Shown: piece after piece, positions 7,927 to 11,786 of the stretch | Position numbering within the stretch: position 1 is the first letter of the stretch | How the letters are laid out: the number at the start of each line of letters is the position of its first letter | NCBI GenBank assembly: GCA_017464225.1 | Contig: JAFUDW010000038.1 | Span: 1 to 11,786 of the forward strand | DNA from: Clostridia bacterium | GTDB lineage: Bacteria; Bacillota_A; Clostridia; Christensenellales; Aristaeellaceae | DNA: 11,786 nt | Direction: 5' to 3' | Notes under the pieces: generated by a model | The model's database searches: none | What the model saw: only the letters and a program-made list of their open reading frames with translations | What the model was told of the DNA's origin: nothing | Translations under genes and position numbers: made by a program

Positions 7927-7955
7927 TGGACAATCCACAGGAATTGCGCTATAAT
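7927..7955 (+). promoter_or_regulatory. Sigma-A promoter of the azlCD operon
   Basis: The -35 box TGGACA (7927-7932, 5 of 6) is followed by a 17-base spacer and a perfect -10 box TATAAT (7950-7955). Transcription should start near 7962, about 27 bases before the TTG start codon of azlC. The octamer TGATCATG occurs at 7854-7861 and again at 7921-7928, where it overlaps the -35 box; it might be an operator, but this is weak. Confidence 0.75.
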
Positions 7956-7988
7956 GTACGCGATTTTTGTGATCTGGAGGCGAATGCT

Positions 7989-8702
7989 TTGGACGCCGGA
8001 CGAAGAAAGGTATTCCTGCGCGGCATGCGGGACGGCATCCCCATCGGCCTGGGCTATTTCGCCGTGGCCTTTACCCTGGGCATCTATGCCCGCAACGTGG
8101 GGCTTACCGCCATACAGGCCACGGTGTCCAGCCTGCTCACCCATGCTTCCGCGGGACAGTATGCCGGTTTTTCCATGATCGGCCGGCAGGCCGCCATGAC
8201 CGAGGTAGTGATCATGACGCTGGTGATCAACGCCCGTTACCTGCTGATGAGCACGGCATTGAGCCAAAAGCTGGGCCCGCGCACCACCTTCCTGCAGCGT
8301 CTGGCCCTGGGCTACTGCATCACCGACGAGGTGTTCGGTATATCGCTGGCCTACGGCGATGAGCTTGACCCTCTATATACCTACGGCTCCTTCTGCGTGG
8401 CCTCGCCCGGCTGGGCGCTGGGCACGCTGCTGGGCGTGCTCATGGGCAACGTGCTGCCCGCCAACGTGGTCAGCGCTCTCAGCGTGGGCCTGTACGGCAT
8501 GTTCATTGCCATCATCATGCCCCCCGCCCGCAAAAACCGGGTGCTGGCCGGGGTAGTCATCCTTTCCATGCTGCTCAGTTTCGCCTTTTCCCGGCTTTTT
8601 ACCGGGCTCAGCGAGGGCATGCGCACCATTCTGCTCACCGTTGCCATCGCCGCCGGCGCGGCCATCCTGTTCCCGGTCAAGGAGGCGAAGCAAGATGCGT
8701 GA
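7989..8702 (+). CDS. azlC: AzlC family branched-chain amino-acid exporter, large subunit
   Basis: Membrane protein that, with AzlD, exports branched-chain amino acids or their analogues. I choose TTG at 7989: GGAGG (7976-7980) lies 8 bases upstream, and the promoter at 7927-7955 puts the transcription start near 7962, downstream of the other in-frame starts (GTG 7902, ATG 7926). This gives 237 residues, the usual AzlC length. The family hallmarks are the opening FLRGMRDGIPIGLGYFAVAFTLGIYA, the THASAGQYAGF segment, VINARYLLMSTAL (the Asn-Ala-Arg-Tyr stretch) and YCITDEVFGIS. Several hydrophobic helices cover the rest, including ALGTLLGVLMGNVLPANVV and VLAGVVILSMLLSFAF. The last 8 bases overlap azlD, indicating translational coupling. 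It has its own promoter, so it is probably a separate unit from the sugar locus. In Bacillus the azl operon is controlled by the Lrp-like AzlB; no such regulator gene is seen here. Confidence 0.93.
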   Translation: MDAGRRKVFLRGMRDGIPIGLGYFAVAFTLGIYARNVGLTAIQATVSSLLTHASAGQYAGFSMIGRQAAMTEVVIMTLVINARYLLMSTALSQKLGPRTTFLQRLALGYCITDEVFGISLAYGDELDPLYTYGSFCVASPGWALGTLLGVLMGNVLPANVVSALSVGLYGMFIAIIMPPARKNRVLAGVVILSMLLSFAFSRLFTGLSEGMRTILLTVAIAAGAAILFPVKEAKQDA

Positions 8703-8997
8703 TCCCTATGTGTATATCGTGGTCATCGCGCTGGTCACCTATGCCCTGCGCGTGCTGCCTCTTACCCTGATCCGCAAGCCCATCACCAGCCCCTTTATCC
8801 GCTCCTTCCTGTATTACGTGCCCTATGTGACGCTGGCCGTCATGGTCTTTCCCGCCATTCTCACAGCCACGGGCTCCGTTTGGGCAGGAGCCGCCGCCAT
8901 GGCGGTCGCCGTCGCGCTGGCGCTCAGCGGGCGCGGTCTGGTCACTGTGGCCGCCTGCGCCTGCGCCGCCGCCTTCCTGACGAGGTTGATCGTTTAA
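8695..8997 (+). CDS. azlD: AzlD family branched-chain amino-acid exporter, small subunit
   Basis: Small integral membrane partner of AzlC, 100 residues, the normal AzlD size. ATG at 8695 is 9 bases after GGAGG (8681-8685) and overlaps the end of azlC by 8 bases. The protein opens with a hydrophobic helix (VYIVVIALVTYALRVLPLTLI), followed by the family pattern of a short polar turn (RKPITSPFIRSFLYYVPYVTLAVMVFPAIL). Two Ala/Val-rich helices lie at the C-terminus. The conserved YxLRxLP and FxxxxPYxxLAxMxFP patterns make the assignment firm. No clear terminator follows; the promoter of the next gene starts about 30 bases after the stop. Confidence 0.93.
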   Translation: MRDPYVYIVVIALVTYALRVLPLTLIRKPITSPFIRSFLYYVPYVTLAVMVFPAILTATGSVWAGAAAMAVAVALALSGRGLVTVAACACAAAFLTRLIV

Positions 8998-9003
8998 GCG
9001 GAA

Positions 9004-9020
9004 TGTAACAAAACTGTAAC
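9004..9020 (+). promoter_or_regulatory. Direct repeat TGTAAC-N5-TGTAAC, exact match to the WalR (YycF) box
   Basis: Two identical hexamers (9004-9009 and 9015-9020) are separated by AAAAC, an 11-base period. This fits the published WalR consensus TGTWAH-N5-TGTWAH at every defined position. The -35 box TTTACA (9026-9031) continues the same 11-base register as a degenerate third copy. The centre lies about 50 bases before the expected transcription start, a normal activator position for an OmpR-family regulator. A PhoB/PhoP-type regulator, which also reads 11-base direct repeats, is the main alternative. Confidence 0.55.
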
Positions 9021-9025
9021 TTATA

Positions 9026-9054
9026 TTTACATTTTCGACATGCCGTGCTAAAAT
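9026..9054 (+). promoter_or_regulatory. Sigma-A promoter of the SH3b cell-wall protein gene
   Basis: TTTACA (9026-9031, 5 of 6) and TAAAAT (9049-9054, 5 of 6) are separated by 17 bases. Transcription should start near 9061, followed by GGAGG at 9071-9075 and ATG at 9083. Confidence 0.65.
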
Positions 9055-9082
9055 GGCCTCAGAATAAGATGGAGGTCATTTT

Positions 9083-11158
9083 ATGCGCGGCTTTTTGAAA
9101 CGGCTCCTGCCGGTATGCATATGTCTGTTCATCCTCTGCCAGGCGGCGCTGGCCTCTTCCTCCACCCTGGAGACGGGCAGCACGGGCACGGCGGTCAGCC
9201 GTCTGCAGCAGGCGCTGTCCGCCCTGGGCTATACCCTCAAGGCAGACGGCGTTTACGGCACCCAGACCCGCAACGCGGTCAAATCCTTCCAGGCCGATCA
9301 TCAGCTGAAGGTTGACGGCAAGGCAGGCGAGCAAACGCTGACCCTGCTGTATACCCTGGAAGCCCAAAAGGGCGTCGCCGTATCGGCTGCCGCCGCCCCC
9401 GCGGCCGCCGCCTCCTCCGGCCAGCAGGCCGTGGTATATTGCAGCAACGGCGGCAAGCTCAACCTGCGCGCCGGCGCGGGCACGGGCTATCGATCCATCG
9501 ATAAAATCGCCAATGGCGAATGGGTGCTGGTGCTGAGCAGCAGCGGAAAATGGAGCTATGTTTCCTATAACGGCGAAACAGGCTACGTCATGTCCTCTTT
9601 CCTGCGTGCGGGCACATCGGCAGCAACCGCCGCTCCCTCCGTCACTGCCGTCCCCGCTTCGGCCTCCGCCATGCAGGCCATCGTCGTCTGCGCCGACGGC
9701 GGCAAGCTCAACCTGCGTCAAACCGCAAGCTCCGGCTCCAAAGTGCTCGAGCGCATCCCCAACGGCACCCAGCTGACCGTATATCCCGCGGGCGGCAAAT
9801 GGTATAACGCCGCCTATAATGGCCAGAGCGGTTACGTTCAGGCCGGTTTCCTGGATTTTAACGTCTCCGCCTCTCCTACCAAAGCGCCTTCCGTTACGGC
9901 GGCCCCCACCGCTGTGCCTGCCAACGCTGTCAGCGCCGTGGTGCAATGCAGCGGCAGCCTGAATCTCCGGGCTTCCGCTTCCAGCAGCGGAAAGGTGCTG
10001 ACCCGCATCCCCAACGGAACGGCTATTACCGTTCAGCCCGCGCAAAACGGCTGGTACGCCGTCGCTTACAACGGCCAGAGCGGCTATGTGATGGGCAAAT
10101 ACCTGAACGTATCAGGCAGCGCGTCCGCGTCCTCCTCCGGCAGCGCCGCCATCGTGCAGGTCAGCGTCAACTCGCTGCAATATGAGGAATTCCGCCGCGC
10201 CACCGTATCCACCACCGGCGGCGGACTCAACGTGCGCAAGGGCCCGGGCGAAAATTACAGCCGCGTCAGCGAGCTCCAAAATGGCACCCAGATCATGATC
10301 TCCTCCATCGAAGGCGACTGGTGCGCCATGTATTACGGCGATATCCAGGGCTATGTGCAAAAGCAATTTCTGGTCATCCAGGCGCCCAACGGTTCGGCGC
10401 AAACCACGGCTGTCTCCTCGGGCGGCAGCTATACTTCGTACAGCATGGATTATAACGGCAATACCAGCGCCTCCAAAACCACAGCCGTGCGCAACGCCCA
10501 GTACAAGCTGCGCGATCTGAACTATAACGTTCCCCTCACCGGCGCCTTCGAGGCCCGCACCCATGACGCCATCGTGGCCTTCCAGCTGCGCAACGGCCTT
10601 ACGGCCACCGGCGTGCTGGACTCGGCCACCCAAAGCGCGCTGTATTCCGCCAATGCCCGGGATGCCTCCGCGCCCAGCCGGTATTATCTGCCCGCGGGCG
10701 CAGGCACCGGCATATCGGCGCCTGCCAATGTGCAGCTGCTTCACTGGAACAACGAGGTATCCGGCCTGCTCAGCGGACAAAAGAGCATCCTGGCCTATGA
10801 TCCCGCCACCGGCCTGAGCTGGACGCTGAACATCCTTTCCCGGGGCCGCCATCTGGATGTGGAGCCCGCCACGCTGACCGATACCATGATCCAGAAAAAG
10901 TCCTTTGGCTCCACCAGCTGGGATGTGCACCCGGTATACATCCGCATGCCCGACGGCCGCTGGACGCTGGCCACCATGCACGATTATCCCCATGGAACAA
11001 ACACCATCAAGGATAACGGCTTTGGCGGGCAAAACTGCGTGCACTTCCTCCGCGATATGAGCGAGGCCAAGCAGAATGACCCCAGCTACGGCGTGCAGAA
11101 CCAGGAGGTGCTTCGCAGCGCTTGGTACAGCCTGACCGGGATCACGCTCACCAACTGA
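9083..11158 (+). CDS. Secreted cell-wall protein: PG-binding, four SH3b, PG-binding, uncharacterised C-terminal domain
   Basis: Exported 691-residue protein that should bind peptidoglycan. The start is ATG 9083, 7 bases after GGAGG. A signal peptide (basic FLKR, hydrophobic core, ALA then SS) is probably cut after residue 24. Domains: PG_binding_1 (about 30-95, RLQQALSALGYTLKADGVYG then TLTLLY); four SH3b repeats (about 117-176, 200-258, 286-343, 373-432), each with an LNLR or LNVR strand, an NGT/NGE turn and a final GYV; Ala/Ser/Thr/Pro linkers between them; a second PG_binding_1 (about 465-524). The C-terminal domain (about 537-691) is not one I can name. It holds His633 and His637 (MHDYPHGT) and Cys652/His654 (GQNCVHFL), which could form a Cys/His active site, but it lacks the YkuD L,D-transpeptidase signature and the NlpC/P60 pattern. 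It is a single-gene unit with a WalR-like box upstream and an intrinsic terminator downstream. A cell-wall hydrolase or remodelling role is inferred. Confidence 0.88.
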   Translation: MRGFLKRLLPVCICLFILCQAALASSSTLETGSTGTAVSRLQQALSALGYTLKADGVYGTQTRNAVKSFQADHQLKVDGKAGEQTLTLLYTLEAQKGVAVSAAAAPAAAASSGQQAVVYCSNGGKLNLRAGAGTGYRSIDKIANGEWVLVLSSSGKWSYVSYNGETGYVMSSFLRAGTSAATAAPSVTAVPASASAMQAIVVCADGGKLNLRQTASSGSKVLERIPNGTQLTVYPAGGKWYNAAYNGQSGYVQAGFLDFNVSASPTKAPSVTAAPTAVPANAVSAVVQCSGSLNLRASASSSGKVLTRIPNGTAITVQPAQNGWYAVAYNGQSGYVMGKYLNVSGSASASSSGSAAIVQVSVNSLQYEEFRRATVSTTGGGLNVRKGPGENYSRVSELQNGTQIMISSIEGDWCAMYYGDIQGYVQKQFLVIQAPNGSAQTTAVSSGGSYTSYSMDYNGNTSASKTTAVRNAQYKLRDLNYNVPLTGAFEARTHDAIVAFQLRNGLTATGVLDSATQSALYSANARDASAPSRYYLPAGAGTGISAPANVQLLHWNNEVSGLLSGQKSILAYDPATGLSWTLNILSRGRHLDVEPATLTDTMIQKKSFGSTSWDVHPVYIRMPDGRWTLATMHDYPHGTNTIKDNGFGGQNCVHFLRDMSEAKQNDPSYGVQNQEVLRSAWYSLTGITLTN
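9431..10380 (+). repeat. Four SH3b-coding repeats
   Basis: Four units at about 9431-9611, 9680-9861, 9938-10111 and 10199-10380 code for the SH3b domains. Units 1 and 2 share an identical 20-base stretch (9449-9468 and 9698-9717) coding for GGKLNLR. Units 2 and 3 share the IPNGT and AYNGQSGYV segments almost unchanged. The fourth is the most divergent. The pattern indicates duplication of domains 1-3 from one ancestor. Confidence 0.8.
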
Positions 11159-11172
11159 CCAACACATAAACC

Positions 11173-11217
11173 AAAAAAGGAATCGTCCATTCAAACGGCG
11201 ATTCCTTCTTTATTTAT
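11173..11217. terminator. Bidirectional intrinsic terminator between convergent genes
   Basis: AAGGAATCGTC (11177-11187) pairs with GGCGATTCCTT (11197-11207), 11 bp with one wobble and a 9-base loop. On the + strand it is followed by CTTTATTTAT. On the - strand it is followed by TTTTTT, the complement of A11173-11178. It can therefore end both the SH3b gene (stop 11158) and the minus-strand holin-like gene, whose stop codon (11214-11216) lies in the T-rich tail. Confidence 0.85.
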
Positions 11218-11423
11218 GTTTCGTTTCGTCCCGAGCCGCTGTCAGCCCAGCCCTCGGCAAACATATAAGCCACCGGCGTTACGCCCAGCATGATCAGCGC
11301 GCCCACCTCCTCGGCATAGGTGGCATCCTTTTTGAGGAAAATCAGCAGCGCCGTCACAAACTCAGCCACCGCCATCCAGAACTTGCGGGAAGTCGCCTTC
11401 CGCAACAGCTCCTCCTTTTTCAT
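11214..11423 (-). CDS. Small phage holin-like membrane protein
   Basis: 69-residue protein read from 11423 to 11214. It starts with a basic stretch (MKKEELLRKATSRKFW), followed by two hydrophobic segments (MAVAEFVTALLIFL and VGALIMLGVTPVAYMFAEGW) joined by a charged turn, and ends in a short polar tail. The SRKFW opening and the AEGWADS ending are typical of small holins in Clostridia phages, which make membrane holes during lysis. ATG at 11423 has GGGAG 5 bases upstream. It overlaps the stop of the upstream gene in an ATGA motif, so the two are translationally coupled. No endolysin gene follows; the bidirectional terminator comes straight after it. It may be a prophage remnant or a domesticated pair. 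The family call is by pattern only. Confidence 0.65.
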   Translation of the reverse strand: MKKEELLRKATSRKFWMAVAEFVTALLIFLKKDATYAEEVGALIMLGVTPVAYMFAEGWADSGSGRNET

Positions 11424-11638
11424 GCCTTCTCCCTTCCGTTTCCCTTTTTCAAATCCCTCACGTCGTGCTCCACTTCGTCCATACGTCCTTCCAATTTGAA
11501 GGTCCGCTCCACCACGCTGTTGTGCTTTTCCACCTTTTTCTCCAGCTGCTCGATGCGGTAGTTGGTCAGCTTATTGGCCGTCAGTATGCCCGCGATGCTG
11601 ACGATCAGCGTTCCGCACAGCGAAAGGATGGCCACCAA
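11420..11638 (-). CDS. Small phage lysis-module protein, XhlA-like (possibly damaged 5' end)
   Basis: 72 residues read from 11638 to 11420. One hydrophobic N-terminal helix (VAILSLCGTLIVSIAGIL) is followed by a charged coiled coil (TNYRIEQLEKKVEKHNSVVERTFKLEGRMDEVEHDVRDLKK). This NYRIEQLEKKVEKHN pattern is common next to holin genes in Clostridia prophages and is often labelled hemolysin XhlA or holin-associated. It overlaps the holin-like gene by 4 bases. The start is unclear: the first in-frame candidates are TTG 11638 and GTG 11635, there is no good ribosome binding site, and an in-frame stop lies five codons further up. An ATG at 11649-11647 is out of frame; one added base there would give MEALLVAILSL, a natural-looking N-terminus. 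The 5' end may have been changed by a frameshift or by an insertion. Confidence 0.55.
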   Translation of the reverse strand: MVAILSLCGTLIVSIAGILTANKLTNYRIEQLEKKVEKHNSVVERTFKLEGRMDEVEHDVRDLKKGNGREKA

Positions 11639-11655
11639 TAGTGCTTCATACTATT
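11637..11655. repeat. Inverted repeat AATAGT-N7-ACTATT
   Basis: Perfect 6-bp arms (11637-11642 and 11650-11655) around a 7-base centre. It lies over the start region of the XhlA-like gene and just before the AT-rich segment leading to the next promoter. It could be a regulator site, part of a terminal repeat of an inserted element, or chance. A strong role as a terminator is unlikely because no T-run follows on either strand. Confidence 0.4.
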
Positions 11656-11669
11656 CTTCATCTAAACGC

Positions 11670-11698
11670 TTGAATATAAAGTAAAAATATGTTATAAT
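11670..11698 (+). promoter_or_regulatory. Sigma-A promoter of the gene leaving the window
   Basis: TTGAAT (11670-11675, 4 of 6) and a perfect TATAAT (11693-11698) are separated by 17 bases in AT-rich DNA that contrasts with the GC-rich surroundings. Transcription should start near 11705, only about 11 bases before the probable ATG at 11716. Confidence 0.65.
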
Positions 11699-11715
11699 GA
11701 AAACGGTGATGAAAG

Positions 11716-11786
11716 ATGAAACGTTTTCAGATAACAGAAGCGGAGTTCGAAGCGATCAAGGCGAAGGAAGCGGCCACAAGGGATAA
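11716..11786 (+). CDS. Start of a gene cut by the window end, possibly a transposase
   Basis: Only 23 codons are visible, opening MKRFQITEAEFEAIK and remaining open to the window end. GGTGA (11705-11709) lies 6 bases upstream. An ITEAE(F/Y)xAIK opening is what I associate with the N-terminal helix-turn-helix part of IS630-type transposases, but so short a piece cannot be conclusive. An out-of-frame ATG at 11709 gives a 25-residue frame stopping at 11784-11786; its composition is not protein-like. If this is an insertion sequence, its left end lies between the XhlA-like gene and the promoter (about 11639-11669). Confidence 0.4.
   Translation, partial: MKRFQITEAEFEAIKAKEAATRD

Noticed and set aside
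10970..11060. YkuD-type L,D-transpeptidase active site in the SH3b protein
   Set aside because: HGT is present, but the HGC(I/V)R signature around the catalytic Cys is absent; the Cys lies in GQNCVHF.
9059..11194. Long minus-strand frames (9059-10045 and 10112-11194) opposite the SH3b gene
   Set aside because: Repeats of Gly/Ala/Val mirror the repeated domains on the + strand; they cross the promoter and terminator of that gene.
11709..11786. 25-residue frame starting at ATG 11709
   Set aside because: Its Ser/Gly-rich product is not protein-like, and the overlapping frame from 11716 has a better-placed ribosome binding site and a helix-forming N-terminus.
1..11786. tRNA, rRNA, CRISPR array or known riboswitch
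   Set aside because: No cloverleaf, regularly spaced repeats or recognisable riboswitch core was seen on either strand; all intergenic gaps are under about 135 bases and are described above.

Overview
The window looks like a piece of a fairly GC-rich (roughly 60%) Bacillota/Clostridia genome, probably a fibre-degrading gut or rumen lineage. The evidence is GGAGG-type ribosome binding sites, sigma-A promoters with 17-bp spacers, an LplA/YtcP-type sugar ABC transporter, and a Gram-positive cell-wall protein with SH3b and peptidoglycan-binding repeats. Nothing in the sequence fixes the species.

Region 1 (1-7856, + strand) is a glycan-uptake and hydrolysis locus. It holds the end of an ABC permease, a membrane-anchored extracellular solute-binding protein on an alanine-rich coiled-coil stalk, a 1116-residue GH2 hydrolase (beta-galactosidase-like, catalytic E362/E440) with extra beta-domains, and a GH67 alpha-glucuronidase (aguA). 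Neither hydrolase has a signal peptide. LplA/YtcP-type transporter genes next to a GH67 gene resemble the aldouronate (methylglucuronoxylan fragment) clusters of Paenibacillus and Geobacillus. The simplest model is import of acidic xylo-oligosaccharides or decorated relatives, followed by trimming in the cytoplasm. A strong promoter over the stop codon of the binding-protein gene, followed by a short leader and an intrinsic terminator before the GH2 gene, looks like a control point.

Region 2 (7927-8997, + strand) is a small azlC-azlD operon for branched-chain amino-acid export. It has its own near-consensus promoter, and that promoter implies a TTG start for azlC.

Region 3 (9004-11158, + strand) is a single gene for a secreted 691-residue cell-wall protein: signal peptide, peptidoglycan-binding domain, four SH3b repeats, second peptidoglycan-binding domain, and a C-terminal domain I cannot name that carries His and Cys residues. 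Upstream is an exact match to the WalR (YycF) box TGTWAH-N5-TGTWAH, in register with the -35 element.

Region 4 (11173-11786) starts with a terminator that can work on both strands. Next come two small, translationally coupled minus-strand genes resembling a phage holin and its XhlA-like partner, with no endolysin gene after them. The window ends with a strong promoter and the first codons of a plus-strand gene that may be a transposase. The XhlA-like gene lacks a good start signal exactly where this last unit begins, so an insertion may have damaged its 5' end.
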